A stretch of DNA of 64,000 bases from Tritrichomonas musculus (GCA_039105265.1 JAPFFF010000005.1:3829501-3893500), one strand, 5' to 3'; counted from the first letter of the stretch, positions 30,585 to 41,561 are shown. Notes: a model not told the origin generated them from the sequence alone. Numbers and translations are program-made.

Positions 30585-32948
30585 ATGATTGCAATTTCAA
30601 ACTATATAAAGAAAAATAAAGAAATTCAAGAAATACTATTAGAATTTATTGACAAGCAAGATAACCTTGAAGAGAATTTTCTTAATTTCCAAAAATCATT
30701 TCAAGAAAATAAAATAGGAGACGATAAGCACGAATTTAAATTATTACTTCATTTCATTGCAAGTATATCTGATAATCATTATCGAGAATCGAATTTTTTT
30801 GACAAAATTGAAAAAATTTTAATTAATTTCCAAGAAGAAATAAAAAATAATTACTCAAATAAAGAAATTTTTAATATATTTAAAAACAACAAAAGAATTC
30901 TTCTTTTTCTTATTGAACAAAAAATTGTTAAATTTGATCAATCAATTCGTAAAGCAATATCAACTGACGAGTATTCCAAAAAATCCTATTTACAATATTT
31001 TTCACCAGAAATTAATTCTAAAACACCATTACCAGAAGATTTTGAAAACAATAGAAAAAGAGGTGAAAATGATCATTACATTTGTACATTAATTCAAAAA
31101 GATTCAATTGAAGACTTCATAACTTTTGTTAACAAAAATAATTATTCACTCAAATCAACAATTGAGCCATCAATATATGAAACAAACTCATTTTTATTAG
31201 AGAACCAAAGTCCAACTTTAATTGAATACTCTGTTTTCTTTGGATCTATTCAAATATTCAAATATTTACGATTAAATGGAGTTGAATTAACTTCATCTTT
31301 GTGGCTTTTTGCGATTCATGGTCGAAATCCAGAAATCATTCATCTTCTTGAAGAAGACAAAATTCAACCAGAAATAGAAATCGAAGTTAAAACAAATTCT
31401 TATAATAATACAAAGACGGAAAAAGTTGTTTCATATGAAGAATGTTATTTTAAATCAATCCAGTTTCATCACAATGAAATGAAGGAATATATTGAAAATA
31501 ACTATTTAACAAATAATGATTCTTATTCATGTAAAGTGTTATTGCAGAGCATTAAATTCTATAATTTCGGGTTTTTGGAAGATAATTTGGAAAATTATTT
31601 GAAATCAGTTTTCCACCAATTATGCAAATATGATTATTTTTACATTATTAAAACAATCATTGAAAATATGGAAATTGACATAAATTCAGTTAAAGATAAT
31701 AAAACTGCATTGATAATTGCAGTTGAAAATGAAAATTTAGATTTAGTTCAACTTTTACTTACAAATGAAAAAATTGACATAAATCTTTCAACAGAACATT
31801 TATCAATAAAGAAATATTCAGAGAAAATTGCACCATTTTATCTTGCTGTTGAAAAAGAAAATGTTGAAATTATTAAATTATTTTTAAAACATGAGAAGAT
31901 TGATATAAATTGCTTAAATAAAGTTGTTTCTTACAGTGAACAAGAGGGAGAAACAGAAGATGACGATGATGAAGAAGAAGAAGAAAATAGTGAATGTGAT
32001 GTTCAAGAATGTAGCGATAATTTATATGAACCTATGAATAATTCAGAAGAATATAGAGATCCTTCAATAAAAACAATAAAAAATGACCAAAAAACACCAC
32101 TTTATTTAGCTATTGAAAAAGGAAATAATGAAATTATTCAACTTTTGTTAGAAAATGAACAAATTGATCTAAATGTTGTAAACAAAATAGAAACCAAAAC
32201 TGATGAATATTATGAAAAATATAATAAATATAAACGTGGAAACACTATTGGATGGTCTGTTAGTACAACTAAAAAAGAAGAAAAAACAGCATTTTATCTA
32301 GCAGTTGAAAAAGGAAATCTTGAATTAATTAAACAAATGCTATCAAATGAAAAAGTTGATATTAACATTGTTAAAAAATCAGAAACTAAAATTTATGATG
32401 AGAAAGATGCTTACGTCGCTGCAACAGATAGTGAAATACAAGAAACTATAGAAACTGAATTCAAGACAGCATTATATTATGCAGTTGAAAATGAAAAACT
32501 TGAACTTTTAAAACTTTTATTGTCTAATGAAAGCATTGATGTTAATTTAGCTTGCAAATCAGATGAATATTATAGACTTGCTTATTATAATGAAAATAGA
32601 ATGGAGAATAAATACGAAGTTGAAAAAACACCATTTTATCTCGCAGTTGAATATAAAAACATTGAAATTATAAAACTTTTATTACAAAATAAAAATATTG
32701 ATGTAAATAAAAATTATATAAAAAGCAATGTTGATGATAAATATGATGAAGATGGTAAAAAATGCAGTACTGAAGAATACAAAATAAAAAGATCCCCGTT
32801 ACATTTAGCAGTGCATAATAACAATGTCGACATCGTCAAAATTTTATTAAATCAAAAAAATATTGATTTAAATGCAAAAGATAATGATGGAAAAACTCCA
32901 ATTGAATTGACAAACAATATGGAAATATTAAATTTGTTCAATAAATGA
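30585..32948 (+). CDS. Ankyrin-repeat protein
   Basis: The product has 787 residues. The N-terminal 190 residues are helical (IQEILLEFIDKQDNLEENFL), as is common in the large trichomonad ankyrin family. Ankyrin repeats run from about 200 to the end, most clearly in the second half: TALIIAVENENLDLVQLLLT, TPLYLAIEKGNNEIIQLLLE, TPFYLAVEYKNIEIIKLLLQ, SPLHLAVHNNNVDIVKILLN. Each typically ends NxxIDIN. Several repeats are separated by unusual charged insertions of 20-45 residues (an acidic run near 455-470). No enzyme domain and no transmembrane segment are present. The likely role is protein binding in the cytosol; partner unknown. The frame is intact. The gene's 5' flank is the inverted-repeat element ending at 30561. 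Confidence 0.85.
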   Translation: MIAISNYIKKNKEIQEILLEFIDKQDNLEENFLNFQKSFQENKIGDDKHEFKLLLHFIASISDNHYRESNFFDKIEKILINFQEEIKNNYSNKEIFNIFKNNKRILLFLIEQKIVKFDQSIRKAISTDEYSKKSYLQYFSPEINSKTPLPEDFENNRKRGENDHYICTLIQKDSIEDFITFVNKNNYSLKSTIEPSIYETNSFLLENQSPTLIEYSVFFGSIQIFKYLRLNGVELTSSLWLFAIHGRNPEIIHLLEEDKIQPEIEIEVKTNSYNNTKTEKVVSYEECYFKSIQFHHNEMKEYIENNYLTNNDSYSCKVLLQSIKFYNFGFLEDNLENYLKSVFHQLCKYDYFYIIKTIIENMEIDINSVKDNKTALIIAVENENLDLVQLLLTNEKIDINLSTEHLSIKKYSEKIAPFYLAVEKENVEIIKLFLKHEKIDINCLNKVVSYSEQEGETEDDDDEEEEENSECDVQECSDNLYEPMNNSEEYRDPSIKTIKNDQKTPLYLAIEKGNNEIIQLLLENEQIDLNVVNKIETKTDEYYEKYNKYKRGNTIGWSVSTTKKEEKTAFYLAVEKGNLELIKQMLSNEKVDINIVKKSETKIYDEKDAYVAATDSEIQETIETEFKTALYYAVENEKLELLKLLLSNESIDVNLACKSDEYYRLAYYNENRMENKYEVEKTPFYLAVEYKNIEIIKLLLQNKNIDVNKNYIKSNVDDKYDEDGKKCSTEEYKIKRSPLHLAVHNNNVDIVKILLNQKNIDLNAKDNDGKTPIELTNNMEILNLFNK

Positions 32949-33049
32949 TCAAGTTTTTAGATAAGTAAACATTTTATACATATTTGAATAATATTTTTTA
33001 AATAATATTTTTTAAATTTTTATTGAAAGAATGAAATTGAAATTGCTAG

Positions 33050-34200
33050 ATTAAAGATTTGAGCCAGACTTGAATGTCACACCCTGTAAGAGGCATTCAT
33101 GTGAATTTTATTGAAAGATATGATTTTGAATTTTATAAAAAGCAAGCGAAGAAACGAATTGATCAATTAATTATTTGTTTCATTCAATGCATTTTATGAC
33201 CTAATAATTACTGGAAAACAAAGACAAAAAGAAAAGAAGAAAGTTCATCATCGACGCTTGTCAATCGAAGAAACAAGCTTCAGACTGGTTTCGAAATCGT
33301 GATACTCAAGAGTTGTTGAAATCATTCGAACATGATCGTGATTTAGCTGGATCGATACCATTCTATAACAGAATCAACGTTAGTGTTGAAATACGTGGTT
33401 ACTATGTTCATAGATTACTCGTTAAAGCTGTAGCTATGCGGGCTTCATCTAGATACGCTCTTCAGATCTATGAATTACTGGATCAGATGGCTACCACTGA
33501 ACGTGAAGAGGTGGAATCTACGATCAAACAACAAAGTAGACGAATGGTACCAAAGAATCATGAACATGACTCTCGATATCACATATGGAGTGAATCGTCA
33601 CCTATCAATCCAAACAAAGCTACTCTTCATCTAGTTCGTCGTAGTAACAAGTCATTCAATTCAGTCTGTCAACATTACGAGAATTAATCAGAAAGATGGA
33701 ATTATCGTCATCAATTACCAATATCGATGTTCATCAATAAAGATGTCATAGATATTATTAAGAGTGTCGTTCCAGATCGTGAATATGAGTTCAATGGATG
33801 TAATGTGTTGTTACATTTCAAATATTTGGATCGAGTATAAAAATCAATTAGTGAATACTTCAATCAATGCCAGAAGTGAGTTGATTCGATTATAATTTGA
33901 TTTTTTAATTCAATCACAAATGGCTATCAATACAGAACTCTTCAACGAAACAGACGTAATCAAATCATTACGATCCAAACAATCCGCCGAATTAGTCACG
34001 GACGACAACAACGTCAAAGAACTAGTCGTCAACGAACAGCCCAAATCAACACGTGGTCGTAAAATAAAGTATTAAACTGGCAAAGAAAGAATCAATGCTA
34101 AACGTTTACAACAGAAAGCTTATCGTGAACGTAAAAAGAAAGAGTTTGCTGAATTACGAGCTTTGAAAGCTAAACTCGAATCTAATGAGTAAATCATTGA
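33050..34200 (+). mobile_element. Virus-derived KilA-N remnant with a small basic downstream ORF (fossil)
   Basis: DNA at about 33210-33840 encodes a KilA-N domain: KFIIDACQSKKQASDWFRNR, then GYYVHRLLVKAVAMRASSRY and ALQIYELLDQM, the order seen in the KilA-N DNA-binding domain of large DNA viruses. A second small gene follows at 33920-34191 (from MAINTELFNETDVIKSLRSK), with a basic, bZIP-like C-terminus (AKRLQQKAYRERKKKEFAEL). Composition is richer in G and C than the neighbours. The copy is broken, with a few breaks. KilA-N genes are numerous in trichomonad genomes. No polymerase B, integrase or capsid gene is present here, so placement in the Maverick/Polinton group is not established. Confidence 0.65.
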
Positions 34201-34202
34201 TG

Positions 34203-34898
34203 TAACTTCATTTTCGGATTATCACATGAACAAAATTAATTTGGAATAGTATTTCCTGTATATAAATAAAAGAGTTGTGTTCTATTGATTACATATGTAT
34301 TAAAACACGTCTTTTATTTATTATATATGTTTTGGCTGATTAGCTATCTAAAAAAATTATTTTCTGACAATCAATAAGGTCAATCAGGTTTGTTGAAAAA
34401 TTGTTTTTTAACATTCATTTTATGAAAAAAAAATAATTTTTTTTCACAGATGTTAAAATATCTTTAGTTATCTTATAATTCTACTGGTTTTTAAATTTTT
34501 GAATAAACGATTAACTTTTTTGAGACATTTTATATTAAAAAAATCTGATCGTAATTGTTTGGTCGCTTATTAGAGTTTTTATTTATATAAAAGAATATCT
34601 CATAGATATTAGAGTTTGTATTATTTGAAAGCAATTTCCCATAAAATTAAATATACGATAATTTTTGTTTTTCAATTTGATTCATTCAAATTTAAAAATT
34701 TTTGATAAACGTCCGATCATGTACATATCATATTATCAAATAATACTTTATTTAAAAAATCATGAAATATAATATAATTTATGATTTTATATGTTCTTAA
34801 CATATGCCGGAATTTTTTTATAACAAATATTCAAATTTTCAATACAATTGATTTTTATTCAATAATAAAATTTTGAAAACATTCTTGTAAAAATCAAG
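34203..34898. other. AT-rich spacer upstream of the phosphatase gene
   Basis: Near 34365-34392 a 28-base block (TGACAATCAATAAGGTCAAT then CAGGTTTG) matches 25 of 28 positions of 29296-29323, which overlaps the stop codon of the kinase-Sel1 gene. Otherwise nothing is recognised. Confidence 0.4.
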
Positions 34899-36206
34899 AT
34901 GAATAATGCTGCGTCACTTGTGTTATCAGCTTATTCTTTCATCATACATAAAGATCTTGATATAGTTTTGAATGCAGGTGTTGAATTAAAAAATGGTGAT
35001 CCAATTCCATCATTTGATGAAGAATTATTAATTGATCTCTGTTCTCAAGCTGAATACATTTTTGCTAGTGAAAAGAATACTCTAGAAATAGAAGGAAACT
35101 TGATTGTTGTTGGCGACATACATGGAAGTTTATATGATTTATTTAGAATTTTAAAATTCATCCAAGAAAAACAAGCAAACGTTCTTTTTCTAGGTGACTA
35201 TGTAGATCGTGGAGGTTTTTCTCTTGAATGTATAACTATTTTATTTGCATTAAAAGTAACATATCCTGATTCAGTATATCTCATACGTGGAAATCATGAA
35301 TTTGATTCAATGTGCAGTCAGTATGGATTCAAAGATGAAATATTAAACTATCATAAATCTATGTTTGAAGGGAATTCATCATATTTTAAAGATATCCCAA
35401 AGATCAAGAAATCACAGTCCTTTAATACCAATTTAAATAACGAATATGATGAAAACTACAATGTTATGCATTGTTACAAATATTCAGAAAGACTTTATGA
35501 AGCTTTCATTAGAGCCTTTTCTTATTTACCTATATCTGCAATTGTCAATAAAACATCATTGTGCATTCACGGAGGTTTGAGTCCAAAATTAGTCGATGTA
35601 GATAGCATTGATAAACTGATAAAAAGGCCAATCTTTGGCTTTGAAGAAAATTCTCTTCTTTCTGATATAGTTTGGAGTGATCCCTCGCATTGTAATGGTT
35701 GTTTTGACGAAAATCCAAGAGGAAAAGGTAAATTATTCAATGGAGAAGCCATAGCCGTTTTCTTAAAAAATAATAATTTAACAAGAATCATTCGTGGTCA
35801 TCAGTGCGTTAAGAATGGACTGCTTTCAAGTTTTGGAGATAAATGCATAACTGTTTTTTCAGCTTCATCTTATAATGAAAATATAAATAATTCATCATCA
35901 ATTCTGGAACTTTTTCAAAATGATGACAAAATTCGTTATTCAATATTTGACCCCATACATCACCTCTCTAAAAATGAAGTCACTTATTATAAAGTACAGG
36001 CATTAAACAAAAAAGAAAAAAATGTTGATAATTGCTTTTCTTTTCGTCATCCTGTTTTACCCTCAACCGTTTCTTTTTCATCTTACTATAATTATAAACA
36101 TAAAGAAGATAATATTCCTGCTTCAAGAACCTGTAAATCAAAATTGTATGTTATTGTTAAACCTAAATTCACCACAAATAAAAGAAAAACTTTTCAAATA
36201 TTCTAG
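34899..36206 (+). CDS. PPP-family serine/threonine protein phosphatase (PP1/PP2A-like)
   Basis: The product has 435 residues. The metal-binding and catalytic motifs are all present: GDIHG (72-76), GDYVDRG (99-105), RGNHE (130-134), then IHGGLSP and RGHQ with the conserved histidines. IVWSDP and FSASSYNE also fit the PPP core. It should be an active Mn/Fe-dependent phosphatase in the cytosol or nucleus. Compared with PP1 it has an insertion of roughly 40-50 residues, rich in Ser, Asn and Lys, between GNHE/FKDEI and the FSYLPISAIV strand, plus a C-terminal extension of about 90 residues. The insertion might bind a regulator. Start: the ATG at 34899 gives the usual N-terminal length for trichomonad PP1-like enzymes. 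Confidence 0.88.
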   Translation: MNNAASLVLSAYSFIIHKDLDIVLNAGVELKNGDPIPSFDEELLIDLCSQAEYIFASEKNTLEIEGNLIVVGDIHGSLYDLFRILKFIQEKQANVLFLGDYVDRGGFSLECITILFALKVTYPDSVYLIRGNHEFDSMCSQYGFKDEILNYHKSMFEGNSSYFKDIPKIKKSQSFNTNLNNEYDENYNVMHCYKYSERLYEAFIRAFSYLPISAIVNKTSLCIHGGLSPKLVDVDSIDKLIKRPIFGFEENSLLSDIVWSDPSHCNGCFDENPRGKGKLFNGEAIAVFLKNNNLTRIIRGHQCVKNGLLSSFGDKCITVFSASSYNENINNSSSILELFQNDDKIRYSIFDPIHHLSKNEVTYYKVQALNKKEKNVDNCFSFRHPVLPSTVSFSSYYNYKHKEDNIPASRTCKSKLYVIVKPKFTTNKRKTFQIF

Positions 36207-36540
36207 ATTAGCTTCGATAGAAAATGATAAACCATTAGTTCCAAGTAAAATATTTTCAATTCTCATACTTTTTCAATGATATTTTAAGAAAATTAATTAT
36301 TTATTTTTATGTCAATGAAAGATTGGCTTCAATATTAATAATTATCAAGGTATAACTTTTTGAGTTTTTAAACATAAATCTTATGATCATTTCTTTTTTT
36401 AAATTTTAAATTTTAATCATTTGGAACTTTATTCTCTTAATTCGGTGATATAATAGTCATTATTCCACCATATATTGAAATCAATTAGACGAGAGCATCT
36501 TTCAAGAGATATCAATTTTTTCATGTTTTCACTTATGGTC
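36207..36540. other. Spacer without recognised content
   Basis: AT-rich sequence between the phosphatase stop and the decayed reductase. No feature seen. Confidence 0.55.
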
Positions 36541-36548
36541 TAATTAAG

Positions 36549-37070
36549 ATTGTTTTCTTTGATATGAAATTCGACCATAAGTGAAAATGTTGCCGAGTTG
36601 AAGAAGGAATTTCAATGCTAGTTTATTTGGAGGCACATTCATTTCTTCTGCAACCTCATGAAGAACAGGATCACTCATCACAACTGGATTTCCTTTGAAT
36701 CTTATTTCACCAGACATTCCAAGAGGAGAATAAGCTGGAATATACATATTCCTTGATTTGAGATATTGACGAAGTGGGCCTTTTTGATTGTAAATATGCA
36801 TTTCAACTTAATTATAGAATGACTAAATTCTAACACCTGGTGCATATCTTATTCATCCCATTTTGCTCGATTGAATAGTTGCTGACATCAATACGATTGA
36901 CAATTCCATCATCAGCAAATTTTTCCATTGCTTTCCATGTGTCAACAAGAAGTATTTTTCATGCACGGCTGTTCCATCTGAATGTGTTATTTTGGTTCAC
37001 TGTGTTCGTTGTGGGATTTTGCTCTTCTTTCGAAGATGTGTTTCTATCAAAGACTCTAAATATGGTTGAT
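36549..37070 (-). pseudogene. Decayed aldo/keto reductase
   Basis: Minus-strand frames spell out C-terminal aldo/keto reductase sequence in the right order: near 36990-36940 HSDGTAVHEKYFLL, then TWKAMEKFADDGIVNRIDVS followed by NYS (36941-36872), then LRQYLKSRNMYIPAYSPLG and VMSDPVLHEVAEEMNVPPNK followed by LALKFLLQLG (36800-36590). The N-terminal half with the catalytic Tyr is not visible. The pieces lie in at least three frames, and the segment between NYS and the C-terminal piece, which in the family carries the NQ and HPY residues, is disrupted. The former enzyme was a NADPH-dependent carbonyl reductase. It is a host-type gene lost recently enough to remain readable. Confidence 0.7.
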
Positions 37071-37130
37071 ATATTCAATAGTTTTTTATCTCTGTGGCTA
37101 TTTTTAAGAAAACAGCAGCCAAAAAAATGA

Positions 37131-37660
37131 AGATGTGCAAATGTGTAATCGATTGAGAGTTCACATGAGATTTATACAGTGAATCAAAGCTTCCAATAAA
37201 AAAAATCTTTTAGGAATGCATTTCATAAGCAATCAATTAAGAAGAAAAAACAACAAGTGCCATTGAGGGAAGAATTCAAAAAGAGGAATCAATAATATAT
37301 AATATTTTAAGGCTTGAAATCATATTTTTTAAGGGAATAAAAAAGAACCTAATGACTTCAAAAAGCAAATTAGATCCAATTATTGAGGTGGAAAGTTTAT
37401 TGAATATTTACGAAGAGTGGAAAGTTCAATGGTGAAATGAAACAAACAGTTAAAGACTTTATTTATAAAAAGGATTATATAAATATTCATGTCAAATGCT
37501 TTTTAAAAAATCCTTTTTTTGATTTTAAAAAGTCAGACCTTTTTTGACATTAATTTGACCTATCTTTGACCTAAAATTTTAAAAAAAAAGACGACTAAGT
37601 TTGTTTTCATAAACAAATCAAAAATTGAATTTAATTGAAAAAGTTCAGTTTTTATTCAGA
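37131..37660. other. Upstream region of the Rab gene
   Basis: No gene recognised. Two close TTTGACCTA copies (about 37554 and 37565) lie 95-110 bases upstream of the Rab ATG, with no assigned role. Confidence 0.4.
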
Positions 37661-38272
37661 ATGAAAATTCATTTTTCAAAACAGTACAAAATTATTTTGC
37701 TTGGAGACAGTGGTGTTGGTAAAACGTCAATTGTTAATCGATATATTAAAGGCGAATATGATGAAAAATCTCTAGCCACTATTGGGGTTGAAATACAACA
37801 ATTATTCTTGACAAATGGAAATGAGCGAATTAAATTTAATATTTGGGATACATCAGGGCAAGAAAAATACCATTCATTAGCTCCTCAATATTATAGAAAC
37901 ATAGATGGGGTTATCTTGGTTTATGATATTACACGGATTTCATCTTTACAAAATTTAAAAGATTTTTGGATTCATCAGCTTTTTAAATACGCACAAAACA
38001 AATATCATATGGTTATTGTTGGAAATAAATTAGATTTAAAAAATGAATGTGACTCCAATAATTTGGTTACAACGGAAATGGGACAAAAAATTGCACGTGC
38101 ATATTCAACAATATTTGTTGAAGCTAGTGCCAAAACAGGTGAACATGTGCAAAATGCTTTTGATGAATTCATTAATAGAATTATCTCTGATAACATTGAA
38201 ATTCCTCAAGAAAAAAATGTTGACTTAAGAATTACAGAAGAAAGTGATGGTGGTTTTGCATCTTGTTGCTGA
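37661..38272 (+). CDS. Rab-family small GTPase
   Basis: The product has 203 residues from the ATG at 37661; an apparent start at 37625 uses TTG and adds 12 unlikely residues. G-boxes in order: P-loop GDSGVGKTS (about 15-23), switch I threonine in TIGVE (about 42), WDTSGQEKY (G3), NKLD (G4) and SAK (G5). The Rab signature YYRNIDGVILVYDIT follows G3. The protein ends in Cys-Cys, the double geranylgeranylation site of Rabs. It would cycle between cytosol and a membrane compartment and direct vesicle traffic. The closest group could be Rab5/Rab1-like, but this was not resolved. The frame is intact. Confidence 0.9.
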   Translation: MKIHFSKQYKIILLGDSGVGKTSIVNRYIKGEYDEKSLATIGVEIQQLFLTNGNERIKFNIWDTSGQEKYHSLAPQYYRNIDGVILVYDITRISSLQNLKDFWIHQLFKYAQNKYHMVIVGNKLDLKNECDSNNLVTTEMGQKIARAYSTIFVEASAKTGEHVQNAFDEFINRIISDNIEIPQEKNVDLRITEESDGGFASCC

Positions 38273-38582
38273 TTTAGTTGATCAACAACGAATTAATTAA
38301 TATTTTTTTTTTTTTTTTTACTTTATATAAAAATAGAGCAATTTATAAATGTTTTCATTCATATAGTTTCTTTACAAACTTTTATTTGTGAAAAATTTAA
38401 AATTATGGTGAATAAATTGTGGAATATGTAATTATTTAGAAAATGAGAGAAAATACATAAAATTATTTGTGAGAAAACATTTGAGTCAAAATTGACTGAT
38501 ACAAAAAGAAACTATTGAAGAATCAAAAGAATATCGAAAATTATTTTTCAAGTTCAAAAGTATTCAAATTCTTATTGTCATC
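38273..38582. other. Spacer between the Rab gene and the BspA-like pseudogene
   Basis: AT-rich with a 19-base T tract near 38303. No feature seen. Confidence 0.5.
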
Positions 38583-40174
38583 ATGACAAATTATTCAAAA
38601 ACAAGCCACCTGCCATGGTATAAAAATACAACCAAAATAGAGATAGTTGAACTTCCTAAAAAAATAACTTCTATTGAGTCCTGTGCCTTTAGAGACTGTA
38701 AAAATTTAAAGACTATTAAAATTCCAGAGAGTGTAACATCAATTGGCAGTTATGCATTTAGCGATTGCCAAAGTTTGAAGTCACTTTCAATTCCAAAATA
38801 TGTAACAAAAATTAGTGAATACATGTTTGAAGGTTGCTTCAACTTATCAGCAATTGAAATGCTAGGTGAGGTGACTGAAATTGATATGTTGGCTTTTCGA
38901 AATTGCTACAAATTGCCAGAAAGTGTTACGTTAATTAAAGAACAAGCATTTTTTGCTTGTAGAAAATTACAATAAATGGCAATTCCATCTAAAGTCGCAA
39001 TCATTGAAAGAAGCCTATTTAATGGATGTCATAGTCTACAGTCAATTGATTTTCTTGGTGACGTAACTTATATTGGAGATGCTGCATTTTTTTATTGCTA
39101 TAGGTTGACATCAATTAAACTACCTGAAAATGTCAAAATAATTGATATGTTGGCATTTTCTACCTGTCATAGCTTAAAAACAATAACGATTCCTACTAAA
39201 GTAACGGTTATTGAAAGATAATTGCTTTATAGATGTCATAACTGAACCTCAATTGAAATTTTTGGTGATGTTACTTCAGTAGGTGTGTCCGCATTTGAAA
39301 CATGCTTGAGTTTGATTTCGATCACAATTCCGCCAAAAGTTAAAATTATCGAAAATTCTGTTTTTGTTTTTGTTCTAGTCTAAAAACAATTGAATTTCTA
39401 GGCGATATAACAGAAATCAAAGCAAAAGCTTTTCAAAATTACTCGAGTTTAGCTTCAATAACAATTCCAGAAAATGTTACATTAATCGAATCAGATGCAT
39501 TTTCTTCGTGCCAAACTTTGAAAGATGTTTATTATTCAGGAATCAAAAATCCTTCGCATTGAAATGACGTGTTTTTTAAGACTCAAGTTGATAAAGTTCA
39601 TGTGCCAGAGAAATATGAAGATGTTGATTTTTGTGGAATCCCAGTTATTTATGAAATAGAGAGTAGTTTCATGCCAAATGATTCACCTACGTTATCGATA
39701 AAAGACTTTTCTATGTCAATGACAATGTCAGTAACTCTTACTAATGTAAAAACAGTTTGTTTTTCTTTCTCTCAAATAATATCAAGCACATTTACTTTGA
39801 TTTACAATCCAGAAAAAGAAACTAAGTTATACACGTTAACTGAAATAGATACTTATAAAAAAATGCCTTATATCATTTATTCTTTATCGCCAAAATATGT
39901 TCCTTCGTATTTGCAAGTAACTTTGGATACAAATAAGAAACGAATATCACCAGAAAAGTTGATTGGAATTGTTTGTGGCTCTGTTGGAGTTTTCTTCATT
40001 ATTCTCAGTATCATTATTTTTGCAATCAGAAGAAAACATGAAAATAAATCATTGTTGGATGAAGATTTATATTCAAGCGATAATGAAAATGGCAATGAAA
40101 AAGTTATTTTCTTTGAAGGATATGATCCGAAAACATCCATTAAAAAAGATATTAAGATTGATAATTGGATTTGA
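38583..40174 (+). pseudogene. Decayed BspA-like leucine-rich-repeat membrane protein
   Basis: From the ATG at 38583 the frame shows BspA-type (LRR_5) repeats: LKTIKIPESVTSIGSYAFSD, CQSLKSLSIPKYVTKISEYM. It is interrupted by an in-frame TAA at 38973-38975, continues to a second stop at 39219-39221, then shifts frame through recognisable repeats (SLISITIPPKVKIIENSVF; SLASITIPENVTLIESDAF) to about 39560. The last open piece (39569-40174) has an extracellular linker, a transmembrane segment (LIGIVCGSVGVFFIILSIII) and a short cytoplasmic tail with acidic residues, the usual type I layout of trichomonad surface BspA proteins. No signal peptide is visible at the start. At least four breaks are needed to explain the whole. 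Confidence 0.85.
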
Positions 40175-41292
40175 CATTGTCTATAATTTAAAAAAAATAA
40201 CTAAAAATAATCTTTTCATAGTTTTTTTTCTAAAAAAAAAAAAATGGTATATAATCAAATGATGAGAAAAAAAAATTTTTTATTTGTTTTGTTTTCAGAA
40301 TTTAATGAGATTCTAGTATTTGAAAATATTTCCTTATCTAGATTTTGAATATGGAATTCTTATTCTTTTATTATTAACAAATGACATAACAATAATCATT
40401 ATAAAAAATATTTCAAACAATAGAAAGAGAAATTTCAAGCTTATAAATTGAATTTAGAAAATGATTATAAAATTATTTTGAAAGTAGTTGTTTAATTTCA
40501 TCATTTTCAGAATAAACGATTTGTAATTTCCAATGGGAATTTTTAATATTAACATCAATCTTTTTATTGTCCACTAAGAGTTTTATAATTTGGCAATTAT
40601 TGTCTTAAACCGCAGTTTAATCTTCTGGTTCTCTATTCATTTTTGTATATATTAAAATTTGATTTATATTGACCTTATTTTTATTTTAAATTGGTCAAAT
40701 ATGATCGTAGGTCTAATCAAAAATTAAGAGTGGATTTAAAAAATTATTAATTTCAAAGAAAAACGATAAAATTCATAACATTCACGATAACCTCAGAACA
40801 CTTACAACTTTTTGATTATCAGCATTGAAATTCTCAGAATTATATTTCAATAAATTTATTCAATTCTTTTTTTATATTCTGAGATTAGCTTTTTATTTTT
40901 CTACCCTAATATTTTACCTTTTATTCAATCTTATCAATATTTTGTTTGCTATAAATTCAATTGCTTAGAATATTTTCTCGATCATTTAATTTATTCAATG
41001 ATTCTATACTAATATCTAAATCAAAATAATAATACAGTTAAATGATTCATAATGATAATAAAGCAACTTATAAAATAAGTTAGCTGTCACGAAGTTGTAT
41101 CCAAATGTAAAATAAATAATAAAGTCAATATTGATAGAAAATATATTACTAATTATGGAATCTTTTTCTAAATATTTTAAATATTTATTTGTTTATTTAA
41201 ATATAAGACACAATTACAAAATATTATTAGATATTTTGATAAAAAAATTGAATGGATCAAAAACACGTTGATTTAAATCAATTCAAACCAAA
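40175..41292. other. Long AT-rich intergenic region
   Basis: Over 1.1 kb without a gene. Only short chance frames are present; no repeat or RNA structure was recognised. Confidence 0.5.
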
Positions 41293-41561
41293 TGGAAAAC
41301 CCCCTACTAAATCTCTATATAAAAGAGTTAGAATCATAATATCATATATACATATAGATAAAATGTTTATTTGTTAAAATAATTACTATTATTTAAAAAA
41401 TGTTTATTTTATATTTAGATATTAGTATTTAAAAATGCAATCTATTCAATTTTTCGATATAAAAATTGAATAGAAAATTGTAGGTGGGTTTTCCACCAAC
41501 GTACTTTTTGCAACCATTAAAGGCCAAAAATAGGTGAATAAAAATGGTAGGGGGTTTTCCA
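41293..41561. repeat. Inverted-repeat pair TGGAAAACCCCCTAC, possible small MITE
   Basis: Positions 41293-41307 and 41547-41561 are perfect 15-base inverted copies, conspicuous because of their C/G runs in AT-rich DNA. A third, related hairpin-like copy, GTAGGTGGGTTTTCCACCAA, lies between them near 41480-41500. There is no coding capacity. No target duplication could be fixed, so transposon status is uncertain. Confidence 0.5.

Noticed and set aside
33050-34200. Full Maverick/Polinton
   Set aside because: No polymerase B, retroviral-type integrase, protease or packaging ATPase gene is visible around the KilA-N remnant.
37625-37660. Upstream extension of the Rab gene
   Set aside because: It depends on a TTG start; the ATG at 37661 gives the normal Rab N-terminus.
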